Assembly: GCA_964418605.1 (NCBI GenBank)
Contig: CAYQLY010000003.1
Span: 124,001 to 188,000, forward strand
Direction: 5' to 3'
Length of the DNA: 64,000 nt
From: CAYQLY01 sp964418605
Lineage (GTDB): Bacteria; Bacteroidota; Bacteroidia; Cytophagales; Cyclobacteriaceae
Below, piece after piece: positions 51,903-61,256 of the stretch; the stretch's first letter is position 1; every line of letters begins with the position of its first letter. Position numbers and translations under genes: made by a program. The notes under the pieces are model-generated. The model ran no database searches. It was given only the letters and a program-made list of their open reading frames with translations, and had not been told where the DNA came from.

Positions 51903-54302
51903 TTAACTCAAACGAACAATGGTTACCCCAGCCCCTCCTCGATCAGGATCATCATCTTCAATACTTTTAATATACGTTATTTTTTTCAAATAGTCACGGA
52001 CCATCTTTCGCAATACACCAGTTCCTTTTCCATGTATAATAGATAATCGGTGAGCATTAGCTAAGATAGCATCATCTATAAACACTTCCAACTCAGCCAT
52101 AGCCTCAGAAGGCATTTTCCCACGAATATCTAATTCTGGTCGAAATACAGCCATTTTCTTCTGAATAGATAACTGATGAGTACTTGTTTTTGAAAACAGA
52201 GATTTAGTATCCTCAGAAACAGGTTTTATTTTTTTTAATCGTTTGATACTCACTGTTGATTTAACATGACCTATCACAACAATAGCCTTTTTATCCTGAA
52301 GAGCTATTACTTTTCCAACGGTATCAGATTCTATAAGTTGCACAGTGTCTCCAATGCTAATCGATTGTTCAAAACCAAGATCATCTGTACTTTCTTTTTT
52401 GTCACTAGAAAGAACATCCACCTTTAGTTGATCTGAAAATTCTTGAATCTCTTTTCTAAGATGTTGCGTCGATTCTTTCTCAGCTTTCTTTTCTTTAATT
52501 TTTCGTATCACATATTCTATTTTACGATTTGCCTCTTTGAGAAGATCTGCAGCTTTAGTTTTGGCTTCATTAAGAATGATCTTCTTTTTATTCTCGAGCT
52601 CCTCATAACGTTCTTCATATGTTTTGATAAGCTCTTTCAACTCACTTTCTTTTTCTCTTAACTTTTTATTTTGCTCTATCAATACTATTTTTTCATTTTC
52701 TATTTTTTGCAAAAGCTTATCTAAGTCTACCTGTGTGCTTCCTATTTTTTGTTTGGAATACTGAATAACACTGACAGGCAATCCTATCTTGCTTGCAATT
52801 TCAAGCGCAAAAGAACTCCCGGGCCTACCCATCTCCAATACATACGTAGGCTCCATCGTTTGGCTATCAAAAAGCATGGCTCCATTACTTAATCCTGGTG
52901 TTTTTTCTGCAACCACCTTCAAATTAGTATAATGTGTTGTAATCACACCTATCGCCTGCGTACGATTGAGTTCATTTAAAATACCTTCTGCAATAGCTCC
53001 ACCAAACTGTGGATCAGTTCCTGTACCAAACTCATCAATTAAAATTAACGTCCGTTGATTACTGTATTTTAGAAAATAATTCATATTCGTCAGATGTGAG
53101 CTATATGTACTCAAATCATTTTCTAATGACTGTTGATCTCCAATATCAATAAATAAATTTTCAACAATGCCTGCTCGAGATCCCTCATCAACCGGAATAG
53201 GTATACCACATTGAAGCATATATTGAAGCAACCCTACTGTTTTAAGGCAAACTGACTTTCCTCCTGCATTTGGCCCAGATATAAGGAGAATACGAGTGTT
53301 CCCTTGCAACCGAATGGTGAGTGGAACAACCAATTTTTTTTGTTTATCATGAACAAGACGAAGAAGAGGATGAACAGCTTGCCTCCAATCAATAACTGAT
53401 TCTTTCGAAACATGAGGCACCTGTCCTTTTATACGTATAGTCAATACTGCTTTTGCACGTATAAAATCAATGATCCCTAAAAACCGAACTGCTTTTTTTA
53501 ATGTAGACAAAAATGGCCTTATCTCATCTGTGAGGCGTGTAAGAATTTTTACTACTTCTCTCCGCTCTTCATAATCCAGTTCTTTAATTTCATTATTAAT
53601 ATCTAGAATTTCAGCAGGCTCTATATAAACTGTCTGACCTGTAGCCGACTCATCATGTATAAATCCTTTGACTTTGCGTTTATATTCAGCCAACACAGGT
53701 ATAACCATTCGTCCGTTCCGAATAGTTATAGATGAATCGGCCGGACAAGATTCATTTTCTTTAAGTTGACGAAGGATTTGATCAAGCTGTTTCCGTATCG
53801 ATGACTGTTTAGAACTTAGTTTTTTTCTAATCTCTTTTAATTCAGGAGATGCATGATCATACATTTTACCTCGTTCATCAATCACATCCCCTATTCTTTT
53901 AGCTAGCGTTTTATCAACCTGTATCTGTTCACTTATTTTTTTCAACTCCACATACCGTGCTCCGCGATCGGAATTGAAAAAATCAACACTTAGAGCCAAT
54001 GTCGCTAAAAAAAGCTTTATATCCCACCACTCTTCTTCTAACAGAAAGCTACCTAAGACTGTAGCCTTTTCGATATACGGATTAATATCAATATAGTGTG
54101 TTGTTGGAAAAGGTAAACCAGTTTGTAAAATATCTTGAAACTCCGCAGTTTGCTGTAAAAGCTTACGTATAAGCACATCGTCTGTTAAAAATTGAATTTT
54201 TTCAACGTGTTCTATACCCATCGTGCTGACACAATTTTCTTTCAGTAACTCACGTATCTTTCTAAACTCTATTTTTTCCTCAAAATGAGTAGGATAAATC
54301 AT
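51903..54302 (-). CDS. mutS2: Endonuclease MutS2 with Smr domain
   Basis: A 799-residue MutS-family ATPase linked to suppression of recombination and, in some bacteria, to rescue of collided ribosomes. The ATPase has Walker A ISGPNAGGKSVCLKTV and Walker B TLILIDEFGTGTDP. A long coiled coil (about 515-615) follows. The C-terminal Smr nuclease domain starts LDIRGKMPSEAMAEL and includes IIHGKGTGVLRKMV. The N-terminal mismatch-recognition domain of MutS is absent, as expected. It precedes rnr, and recN lies further upstream. Confidence 0.97.
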   Translation of the reverse strand: MIYPTHFEEKIEFRKIRELLKENCVSTMGIEHVEKIQFLTDDVLIRKLLQQTAEFQDILQTGLPFPTTHYIDINPYIEKATVLGSFLLEEEWWDIKLFLATLALSVDFFNSDRGARYVELKKISEQIQVDKTLAKRIGDVIDERGKMYDHASPELKEIRKKLSSKQSSIRKQLDQILRQLKENESCPADSSITIRNGRMVIPVLAEYKRKVKGFIHDESATGQTVYIEPAEILDINNEIKELDYEERREVVKILTRLTDEIRPFLSTLKKAVRFLGIIDFIRAKAVLTIRIKGQVPHVSKESVIDWRQAVHPLLRLVHDKQKKLVVPLTIRLQGNTRILLISGPNAGGKSVCLKTVGLLQYMLQCGIPIPVDEGSRAGIVENLFIDIGDQQSLENDLSTYSSHLTNMNYFLKYSNQRTLILIDEFGTGTDPQFGGAIAEGILNELNRTQAIGVITTHYTNLKVVAEKTPGLSNGAMLFDSQTMEPTYVLEMGRPGSSFALEIASKIGLPVSVIQYSKQKIGSTQVDLDKLLQKIENEKIVLIEQNKKLREKESELKELIKTYEERYEELENKKKIILNEAKTKAADLLKEANRKIEYVIRKIKEKKAEKESTQHLRKEIQEFSDQLKVDVLSSDKKESTDDLGFEQSISIGDTVQLIESDTVGKVIALQDKKAIVVIGHVKSTVSIKRLKKIKPVSEDTKSLFSKTSTHQLSIQKKMAVFRPELDIRGKMPSEAMAELEVFIDDAILANAHRLSIIHGKGTGVLRKMVRDYLKKITYIKSIEDDDPDRGGAGVTIVRLS

Positions 54303-54317
54303 AATCGCTTAATACAT

Positions 54318-54325
54318 CAAATTTA
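54318..54325 (-). promoter_or_regulatory. -7 box of mutS2-rnr
   Basis: Minus-strand TAAATTTG followed by ATG-rich sequence lies 16 nt before the mutS2 start, giving a leader of fewer than 12 nt. No -33 TTG was found. Confidence 0.5.
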
Positions 54326-54420
54326 ATTCTTTTTAAGCAGAGAGAGATTACATCTCCTATTACGTATGAGATGATTCGTACACCAATCGAAAAAAAAATC
54401 GAATTTAAAATGAATGTTAC

Positions 54421-56076
54421 TTATTTCTCCAACAATTCCTTTGCACTTGACAATGCCTTTTCAGAAGGATTCTCTCCACCAATCATTTTAGCTATCTCTA
54501 TCATGCGCTCTTTATCCGATAGTTTTTTTAATTTACTTACTGCCTGAATAGATTGCTCATCTTTATATACAAAGAAATGCGTATCTCCTTTGGCAGCCAA
54601 CTGAGGCAGGTGTGTAATAGTAACAACTTGATGATACCTACTCATCTCCTGCATCATCGTTGCCATTTTCAATGCAATTTCACCAGATACACCTGTATCA
54701 ATTTCATCAAATATAATCGTAGGTAATGCGGTCTTATGTGCTAACACATATTTTAATGCTAACATCAATCTAGAAAACTCTCCACCCGATGCAGCATTTT
54801 TCAACTCCTGAGGAGCCACACCTTTGTTCGCACTAAAAAGAAATGAAATATCATCTTTACCTGTTAACTGAAAATCGGATAATACGTGATGGTGAATAGT
54901 AAACACAGCATGTGGCATTCCTAAATCATGCAATAAATTTTTTAAACGTTTTTCCATTTCTGAAAAAACAGCTTTCCGAGACTGCGTGAGTTGATTAGCT
55001 TTATCTTCTAAATCAAGGATAGTCGATTCCAGATTTTTTTTAGCTTGAGCCAATTCCTCATCACTGTTAACTACTTTTTTTACCTTTCCCTCCAATTCAG
55101 ATTGAATAGACAATAACTCTTGAATAGTAGAAACTTGATGTTTTTTTTGTAAAGAATAAATCAAACTCAACCGATCATGAAGCAATTGTATTTTTTCTTT
55201 ATCTAATGAGATGGTATCCTTCTCTTTGTCTAGCTCATCAGCTATATCTTTCAATTCTACAACACAACTTTCTACACGATCTCGTAACGCTTGATACGTT
55301 GGCGCATACTTAGAAACAAGCGTCAACTCATGAAGTATGTTTTTCAGCAACACATGAACAGCATAATCTCCTTCCGAAAGTTGTTCCAAAGCAGCATGAA
55401 TATGCAACGTTACTTCTTCAGCATGCTCCAGTACATTCAATTCTGCTTCTGCTTGTTCTTGTTCATCTAGCTGAAGTGCTGCTTGTTGAAGCTCTTGAAA
55501 CAAAAACTGATTAAAATCAAATTCCTTTTTTAAAGCCTGTTGTTGATCAAGGAGTTCATCGTAATTTTTCTGGGCAATTTTAAATGAATGAAAAGTTTCC
55601 TGATAAACTTTTTTTAAAGATCTATTTTGAGCAAATCCATCTATAAACTCCAATTGAAATGCATTTGATGCGAGTAATAAAGTATCATGCTGCGAATGAA
55701 CATCAATAAGTCTAATTGCTATCTTTTTAAGAACATCAAGCGTAACAGGTGTATCATTGATAAACGCGCGTGACTTTCCTTCAGCACTTATTTCACGCCG
55801 AATAATACAACTTTCCTCATAATCCAACTCTAGATCATTAAATAATTCTTTCAGATGATATTCTTTAATATCAAACTCTCCTTCAACAATACATTTTTCA
55901 TTTCCTTTGAATAACACCTTACTATCAGATCGATTTCCGAGTAATAATCCGACCGCACCCAACATAATCGATTTCCCAGCTCCCGTTTCTCCGGTGATCA
56001 TATTTAAATGGGGAGATAAAGGCATTTCTAACTCCTGGATGAGTGCATAGTTTTTGATAAGCAAATGAGCAAGCAT
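54421..56076 (-). CDS. recN: DNA repair protein RecN
   Basis: An SMC-like ATPase for double-strand-break repair, 551 residues. The N-terminal Walker A is MITGETGAGKSIMLGAV (about 28-44) and the central region is coiled coil. The C-terminal signature AASGGEFSRLMLALK and Walker B TIIFDEIDTGVSGEIA complete the head. In many bacteria it is LexA-controlled; I see no such box. A TAATTTTG box is 40 nt upstream. Confidence 0.97.
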   Translation of the reverse strand: MLAHLLIKNYALIQELEMPLSPHLNMITGETGAGKSIMLGAVGLLLGNRSDSKVLFKGNEKCIVEGEFDIKEYHLKELFNDLELDYEESCIIRREISAEGKSRAFINDTPVTLDVLKKIAIRLIDVHSQHDTLLLASNAFQLEFIDGFAQNRSLKKVYQETFHSFKIAQKNYDELLDQQQALKKEFDFNQFLFQELQQAALQLDEQEQAEAELNVLEHAEEVTLHIHAALEQLSEGDYAVHVLLKNILHELTLVSKYAPTYQALRDRVESCVVELKDIADELDKEKDTISLDKEKIQLLHDRLSLIYSLQKKHQVSTIQELLSIQSELEGKVKKVVNSDEELAQAKKNLESTILDLEDKANQLTQSRKAVFSEMEKRLKNLLHDLGMPHAVFTIHHHVLSDFQLTGKDDISFLFSANKGVAPQELKNAASGGEFSRLMLALKYVLAHKTALPTIIFDEIDTGVSGEIALKMATMMQEMSRYHQVVTITHLPQLAAKGDTHFFVYKDEQSIQAVSKLKKLSDKERMIEIAKMIGGENPSEKALSSAKELLEK

Positions 56077-56115
56077 GGAACTGTAATTTTAGCTAGATTT
56101 GATCTAAATCACACA

Positions 56116-56123
56116 CAAAATTA
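56116..56123 (-). promoter_or_regulatory. Possible -7 box of recN
   Basis: Minus-strand TAATTTTG followed by TGTG is 40 nt before the recN start, in the short divergent gap with the GNAT gene. No -33 element is at the right distance, so support is modest. Confidence 0.4.
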
Positions 56124-56135
56124 TAAATAATTACG

Positions 56136-56657
56136 ATGAAAATTAGAAAAGCAACTCAAACAGATCGTGAATCTATTTTTCAACTTTACCAGCGCGTAGC
56201 TTGTACCACTATAGGCCTCATCCGTTCAGCAGATGAAATTACCAAAGAATACATAGCTGATTTCATTCAAAAAAGCATAGATACAGGAATTGGCTTAGTA
56301 GCTGAAGACCAAAACGGAAAACTCATCGCCGAAATTCATACCTACCCGATGGGGATCCGAGCGTTTGATCATATTTTAGCAAATCTTACCTGTGTGGTAC
56401 ATCCCGATGAACAAGGAAAAGGAATAGGCAAACAAATATTTCAGAATCTGTTAGAGGAAATAAAAAGACACCATCCTGATATTGGACGTGTAGAATTAAT
56501 AGCACGTGAAAGTAATACAAAAGCAATTACACTCTATGAAAAATTAGGGTTTAAAAAAGAAGGCCGATTAGAAAAACGTATTCGTCATTCTACCAACTCA
56601 TTCGAAGCAGATATCATGATGGCTTGGTTTAATCCAAATTATAAATTCAACTGTTAA
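56136..56657 (+). CDS. GNAT-family acetyltransferase
   Basis: A 173-residue acetyl-CoA-dependent N-acetyltransferase. MKIRKATQTDRESIFQLYQR is the first strand and helix. VVHPDEQGKGIGKQIFQNLL carries the acetyl-CoA loop (Q-G-K-G-I-G). ALTLYEKLGF-like KAITLYEKLGFKKEG is motif B. The end EADIMMAW is typical of the RimI-like and phosphinothricin-type subgroups. The substrate is unknown. It is divergent from recN. Confidence 0.92.
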   Translation: MKIRKATQTDRESIFQLYQRVACTTIGLIRSADEITKEYIADFIQKSIDTGIGLVAEDQNGKLIAEIHTYPMGIRAFDHILANLTCVVHPDEQGKGIGKQIFQNLLEEIKRHHPDIGRVELIARESNTKAITLYEKLGFKKEGRLEKRIRHSTNSFEADIMMAWFNPNYKFNC

Positions 56658-56704
56658 TTCATAAAAAATATATAAATTTACACTTATACTGTCTTTTTTA
56701 ACAC

Positions 56705-57208
56705 ATGAAAAAAATCATCGTATCAAGTTTATTTATTATTTCATGCACTTATGCATGGGCGCAATATCCTTTAGTAAAAGGCAAAACACAGATCAACGCA
56801 GGGTTCGGATTCTCCACATGGGGTTTACCGATTTATTTAGGCTTAGATTATGGTATTCATAAAGATGTATCGATAGGTGGTGAGGTGTCATTCCGATCCT
56901 ATCAAAATAAATGGGCAGGCATTTCCTACAGTCACAGCATCATTGGACTAGCAGTCAATGGGAATTACCATTTTAATGAGTTATTAGAAATAAGAGATGA
57001 TAGATGGGACGTATATGCTGGTGCTACGATCGGATTTTACATTTGGCGTTCGGATAGTAATTATACAGGAAGTGGGGCTTCAGGATTAGGGTTTGGTGCA
57101 CAACTCGGAGGGCGTTATTATTTCTCTGAACGAATGGGTATAAATCTCGAGTTGGGTGGAGGAAATGCATTTTCTACAGGGAAACTTGGCATTACTATAA
57201 AACTATAA
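56705..57208 (+). CDS. Outer-membrane beta-barrel-like protein
   Basis: A 167-residue exported protein: signal peptide about 1-20 (SCTYAWA), then alternating strands with the patterns INAGFGFSTWGLPIYLGLDY and GFGAQLGGRYYFSERMGINLE. These repeat a small OmpA/OMP_b-brl-type eight-stranded barrel plan, ending GKLGITIKL. It is probably inserted in the outer membrane. The function is unknown. Its stop overlaps that of the convergent DUF2141 gene by 6 nt. Confidence 0.82.
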   Translation: MKKIIVSSLFIISCTYAWAQYPLVKGKTQINAGFGFSTWGLPIYLGLDYGIHKDVSIGGEVSFRSYQNKWAGISYSHSIIGLAVNGNYHFNELLEIRDDRWDVYAGATIGFYIWRSDSNYTGSGASGLGFGAQLGGRYYFSERMGINLELGGGNAFSTGKLGITIKL

Positions 57209-57628
57209 AGCCTTTTTCAACTTAATAGCTAAAGATAAAGACTGTCCATTATAATAAAAAGAAGCCTCGTCGTAAGAGGGCGGCCCAAATCGTGCTTTTG
57301 CATTATTAGAGAATCCATAAGGCTCAATAGGTATACCAAAAAAATTAGTATCTAGTTTTTCATTATTATTAATATCATGAAACAAGCTAATAGCATAATA
57401 TCCTTGAGGTAAATCTTTAAATGAATAAGATATTTTTTTAGTACTAACATCAACTTTGGCAAAGTGATTAACTTTAGATTCTATCAAAAAATCAGCTTTT
57501 GAATGGTATAAGGCAATCAAAACCTTACCTTTACTCTCACTTATATTAACAATAGATATTGTGAGTTGTGCAGATGCTAGCTTGGGAATTACTATAAGCC
57601 ACCACATTATAATAAATATCTTTTTCAT
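57203..57628 (-). CDS. DUF2141 secreted protein
   Basis: A 141-residue protein with a signal peptide (MKKIFIIMWWLIVIPKLASA). The remaining part matches the DUF2141 plan: LTISIVNISESKGKVLIALY at the start, then YAISLFHDINNNEKLDTNFF and the PIEPYGFSNNAKARFGPPS motif. The role of this family is unknown. I chose the ATG at 57628; an upstream TTG (57646) would add six residues with no benefit. Confidence 0.9.
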   Translation of the reverse strand: MKKIFIIMWWLIVIPKLASAQLTISIVNISESKGKVLIALYHSKADFLIESKVNHFAKVDVSTKKISYSFKDLPQGYYAISLFHDINNNEKLDTNFFGIPIEPYGFSNNAKARFGPPSYDEASFYYNGQSLSLAIKLKKAL

Positions 57629-57727
57629 TTTTAATAGAGCATTCAAAAATAAAACATCTCAGTCATTTTTGCATTCGCCATTATATTAAATTAAGTCAAA
57701 CTTATTTTTCAACTCAGCATATAATTT

Positions 57728-57735
57728 TATATTTG
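57728..57735 (+). promoter_or_regulatory. -7 box of the thiolase gene
   Basis: TATATTTG fits TAnnTTTG. It places transcription start near 57742, which rules out the upstream TTG at 57733 as a start codon and supports the ATG at 57757 or 57763. Confidence 0.55.
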
Positions 57736-57756
57736 TATAACTCAATTTATTATCCT

Positions 57757-58932
57757 ATGACTATGAATGCCTACATCATTGCCGGTCGTCGCACGGCCAT
57801 TGGAAAAGCTAAAAAAGGTGGATTTCGATTCACTCGTCCTGATGACTTAGCTGCTGAGGTTATTAAAAAACTGGTAGCCACTATCCCCAACTTAGATCCG
57901 AGCCGCATCGATGATTTGATTGTAGGAAATGCTGTTCCTGAAGCAGAGCAAGGAATGCAAATGGGCCGAATCATTTCGCTTCTTTCATTGCCTATTAAAG
58001 TCCCTGGCATGATTGTTAACCGCTACTGTGCATCGGGGTTAGAAGCTATTGCCATTGCTTCTACTCGCATTCAAGCAGGCATGGCCGATTGTATTATTGC
58101 AGGAGGAACAGAGTCAATGTCGCTCGTGCCGGTAATGGGTTGGAAGACTGTACTGAATTATAAATTGAGTTGTGATCATCCAGATTACTACTCAAGCATG
58201 GGAATTACAGCTGAACAAGTCGCAGAGCAATATAAAATCTCCAGAGAAGCTCAAGATCTTTTTTCTTTCAAATCACATCAAAATGCAATCAAAGCCATTC
58301 AAGCCGGAAAGTTTAAAGAAGAAATTCTTCCAATCACCGTAAAAGAAACATACATCGAAAATGATAAAAAGAAAACACGCGAGTTTGTAGTCGACACTGA
58401 TGAAGGTGCTCGTGCCGATACGTCGATGGAAGCGCTAGCTAAACTTAAACCTGTTTTTGCAGCCAATGGATCCGTCACAGCGGGAAACTCATCACAAACG
58501 TCTGATGGAGCTTCTTTCGTGATTGTGATGTCTGAAAAGATGATGAAAGAATTAAATCTACAACCCATGGGTCGATTAATAACCTATGCAACCGTAGGTG
58601 TAGAACCACGCATTATGGGTATTGGTCCGGTAGATGCTATTCCATTAGCGTTAAAAAGAGCCGGCATGAAACAAGACCAAATTGAATTAATTGAAATCAA
58701 TGAAGCCTTCGCATCGCAATGTGTGGCTGTCATCAATGAATTAAAATTAAATCCAGATATTATCAACGTTAATGGTGGGGCGATTGCATTAGGCCATCCA
58801 TTTGCATGTACAGGCGCCAAACTGACAATGAACTTACTCAATGAAATGAAACGAAGAAATCAAAAATATGGAATGGTAACAGCTTGCGTAGGAGGAGGCC
58901 AAGGTGTAGCAGGTATTTTTGAACGACTATAG
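57757..58932 (+). CDS. Acetyl-CoA C-acetyltransferase (thiolase)
   Basis: A thiolase of about 391 residues that cleaves or condenses acyl-CoA units in beta-oxidation or acetoacetyl-CoA synthesis. The nucleophile Cys is in NRYCASGLEAI, the active-site His in ALGHPFACTGAKL, and the second Cys in TACVGGGQGVAG. INEAFASQ is also present. The ATG at 57757 (or 57763, two codons later) is chosen over the longer frame. No fadB partner is adjacent, so catabolic or anabolic use is open. It converges on the AsnC-family gene with 4 nt between stops. Confidence 0.95.
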   Translation: MTMNAYIIAGRRTAIGKAKKGGFRFTRPDDLAAEVIKKLVATIPNLDPSRIDDLIVGNAVPEAEQGMQMGRIISLLSLPIKVPGMIVNRYCASGLEAIAIASTRIQAGMADCIIAGGTESMSLVPVMGWKTVLNYKLSCDHPDYYSSMGITAEQVAEQYKISREAQDLFSFKSHQNAIKAIQAGKFKEEILPITVKETYIENDKKKTREFVVDTDEGARADTSMEALAKLKPVFAANGSVTAGNSSQTSDGASFVIVMSEKMMKELNLQPMGRLITYATVGVEPRIMGIGPVDAIPLALKRAGMKQDQIELIEINEAFASQCVAVINELKLNPDIINVNGGAIALGHPFACTGAKLTMNLLNEMKRRNQKYGMVTACVGGGQGVAGIFERL

Positions 58933-58936
58933 TTTT

Positions 58937-59407
58937 TTAGTCTTCCTTTGGAATAGGCACAGCTTCTGTTTCTTTAAATGTAGCAAGCACAACCATCGAC
59001 TGCATGCCGTCTACTTCTTTAATTTCACTAATCTTATTCAAAATTAATTTTTGGTACGAGGCAATATCTTTCGATACCACTTTGAGAATAAAATCAGCTG
59101 AACCGGTCACATGATGACACTCTATAATCTCATCAATGTTATTGATTTCCTGAACAAATGCATCAATGCTTTTTTTATTATGACTTGTCAAGGTAATATG
59201 TACAAATGTACACACACCTAATCCCACTTTATGGTTATCTACTTTGGCATGATAACTTTTAATATACCCTGCATTTTCCAATTTTTTCACCCGTTCTAAC
59301 GTAGGGGCTGGTGAAAGACCAATTTCTTTAGAAAGCTGGAAATTCGTGATATTTCCATCACGTTGAAGGATCGTTAGAATTTTAGAGTCAATAGCGTCGA
59401 GTTTCAA
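58937..59407 (-). CDS. Lrp/AsnC-family transcriptional regulator
   Basis: A 156-residue one-component regulator that binds amino acids or related metabolites. The N-terminal winged helix has DSKILTILQRDGNITNFQL and LSPAPTLERVKKLENAGYI. The C-terminal RAM domain follows (VCTFVHITLTSH, CHHVTGSADFILKV), where effector binding drives oligomer change. Its own promoter region carries nested inverted repeats that may be autoregulatory sites. Confidence 0.95.
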   Translation of the reverse strand: MKLDAIDSKILTILQRDGNITNFQLSKEIGLSPAPTLERVKKLENAGYIKSYHAKVDNHKVGLGVCTFVHITLTSHNKKSIDAFVQEINNIDEIIECHHVTGSADFILKVVSKDIASYQKLILNKISEIKEVDGMQSMVVLATFKETEAVPIPKED

Positions 59408-59455
59408 GTAAGTAGCGTATTTTAAAAATAAAGATACAATCTATTTTTTAGTTTT

Positions 59456-59516
59456 CAAAGTTAAATACTAAAATCAATCTATACAGAGTTTAATATTTTA
59501 TAAAATATTGATTTTT
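59456..59516 (-). promoter_or_regulatory. AsnC-family promoter with nested inverted repeats
   Basis: Minus-strand TAACTTTG (59456-59463) is the likely -7 box of the regulator gene. Just upstream, AAAATCAAT (59470-59478) is inverted as ATTGATTTT (59507-59515). Inside lies a perfect 18-bp palindrome, AATATTTTATAAAATATT (59492-59509). This is a good candidate for an Lrp-type autoregulatory operator. Confidence 0.55.
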
Positions 59517-59616
59517 ATACTTTTCTCCTTTTTTACTATTAATATAAATAAAAGAAAAAAATTATTGATTTTTTTCTATTTTTAATGATTTTATTTTTTA
59601 TATTATTATAATAGTT

Positions 59617-59624
59617 TAACTTTG
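59617..59624 (+). promoter_or_regulatory. -7 box immediately before the DUF1569 gene
   Basis: TAACTTTG ends 4 nt before the ATG at 59629. Transcription would start at or very near the start codon, so the mRNA may be leaderless. No -33 TTG is seen at the usual distance. Confidence 0.55.
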
Positions 59625-59628
59625 ATTT

Positions 59629-60081
59629 ATGGAGAGTCTGTTTGATAAAACAAGTAATCAAAAACTGATTGATCGCATCAACCAAATTACAGCTCAGTCA
59701 ACACCCAGTTGGGGGAAAATGAATGCTGCACAAATGCTAGCTCATTGCCAAGTACCTTTCAAAGTTGCATTTGGAGAGTTAAAATCCAAACGCGGACTGA
59801 TGGCCATCTTATTTGGGAAAATGGCTAAAAAACAATTTATCACCGGTAACAAGCCTTTTAAGAAAAATTTACCAACGGATAAAAACTTCTATATCTCTGA
59901 AGAAAAGCATTTAGAGGATGAACGAAAAAAACTAATTCAAAATATTCAGCGTTTCGAGCAACTCGGAACAAATGGCTTAACTCGTGACCCTCATCCATTT
60001 TTTGGTAAACTTACTCCAAACGAATGGGATCGATTGATGTGGAAGCATATCAATCACCATTTGATGCAATTTGGATTATAG
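59629..60081 (+). CDS. DUF1569 (DinB-like) protein
   Basis: A 150-residue helical protein of the DUF1569 group. It has the pattern PSWGKMNAAQMLAHCQVPF, then HPFFGKLTPNEWDRLMWKHINHHLMQFG near the end. The His residues in MLAHC and in KHINHH match the metal-binding positions of DinB-like four-helix bundles. The reaction is unknown. The stop overlaps that of murB by 6 nt on the opposite strand. Confidence 0.9.
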   Translation: MESLFDKTSNQKLIDRINQITAQSTPSWGKMNAAQMLAHCQVPFKVAFGELKSKRGLMAILFGKMAKKQFITGNKPFKKNLPTDKNFYISEEKHLEDERKKLIQNIQRFEQLGTNGLTRDPHPFFGKLTPNEWDRLMWKHINHHLMQFGL

Positions 60082-61098
60082 AATATTTACTTCAGGCGTG
60101 AGCTGAATTCCAAACTTTTCTAGTACAGAACGTTGAACAGCATCTGCCAGCTGTTTTAATTCCATTCCTGTTGCTCCTCCATAGTTGACAAGAACTAAAG
60201 GCTGATCAACATGCATACCAACAGCACCAATACGTTTACCTTTCCAACCACATTGTTCAATCAACCAGGCAGCAGGTATTTTTAGTTTTCCGGTAAGTGT
60301 ACTTGGAAAAGAAGGAATAGCACTATAATCTTTTTTCAATCGTTCATATTGGCCTTGATCTATTTCTGGATTTTTAAAAAAACTTCCGGCATTACCTAAC
60401 ATATCTGGGTCAGGTAATTTCCGCCGACGAATAGCCATCACAGCCTCACTGATTGCACGAGGTGTAAGGTGTTTTATTTTTTTTTCATTTAACTCCTCTT
60501 GAATAGCACCATATGACGTAGCAAAAATCGGATTTTTAGAAAGCTTTAACGTTACTGTTGAAATAAAATAATTACCCTTAGCCTCCATCTTAAATAAACT
60601 GGAGCGATAACCAAATCGACAATCTCGATTACTTAGTATTTTGAATTCTTGTATAGCCCATTCAAACACTTCTACTTCGTCGAGCACATCTTTAAGCTCT
60701 ACGCCATACGCTCCAATATTTTGAATAGGTGCAGCACCAACAGTGCCTGGTATTAAAGCTAAGTTTTCAATACCACCCCATCCATGTTGAACTGCCAACA
60801 TAACTAAATCATGCCACTTCTCTCCTGCTGCTGCTTTAATCCAAACATTTTTCTCATCTTCCTGGATAATCTCTATTCCTTTTGTATTGACCTTCATAAC
60901 CAAGCCATCAAAATCTTGAGTAAATAACATATTACTTCCTCCACCGATAACTAAAAAAGGAAGACCTTTCTGACGGTTAGAGGCGATAGAGGGAAGTTGA
61001 GAAAGAGCTGTGAGCTCTACCCAATAACTGGCTTGCACATCCACCTTAAAGGTGTTAAATGGCTGTAAAGATATATGCTCTTGTATAATCAAAGACAA
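60076..61098 (-). CDS. murB: UDP-N-acetylmuramate dehydrogenase
   Basis: This FAD/NADPH enzyme reduces UDP-GlcNAc-enolpyruvate to UDP-MurNAc in peptidoglycan synthesis. The FAD domain has LVIGGGSNMLF and IPGTVGAAPIQNIGAYG. RYRSSLFK-like GYRSSLFKME carries the catalytic region. GSFFKNP has the proton-donor Ser, and the end contains the long type I C-terminal domain (PAAWLIEQCGWKGKRIGAVG). At 340 residues it is the E. coli type. The start must be TTG (61098, or 61092): the frame is closed upstream and no ATG fits. Confidence 0.95.
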   Translation of the reverse strand: MSLIIQEHISLQPFNTFKVDVQASYWVELTALSQLPSIASNRQKGLPFLVIGGGSNMLFTQDFDGLVMKVNTKGIEIIQEDEKNVWIKAAAGEKWHDLVMLAVQHGWGGIENLALIPGTVGAAPIQNIGAYGVELKDVLDEVEVFEWAIQEFKILSNRDCRFGYRSSLFKMEAKGNYFISTVTLKLSKNPIFATSYGAIQEELNEKKIKHLTPRAISEAVMAIRRRKLPDPDMLGNAGSFFKNPEIDQGQYERLKKDYSAIPSFPSTLTGKLKIPAAWLIEQCGWKGKRIGAVGMHVDQPLVLVNYGGATGMELKQLADAVQRSVLEKFGIQLTPEVNIL

Positions 61099-61256
61099 GG
61101 ATAATGTACTTTAGTGTAATTCCTAAAAATACTAAAAAATAGATTGGGACAGTCAATAAATAAGATGAACATACTTATATCAGCATGGTGGTCTAGTTGA
61201 TGAGCTGTTCTAGATCTACAATAGACTACGCTAAAAAATGCAATTGTTACAAAAAA

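Noticed and set aside
61099..61256. Possible structured RNA in the spacer between murB and the DUF1573 gene
   Set aside because: No stable hairpin or recognisable riboswitch core could be seen by eye.
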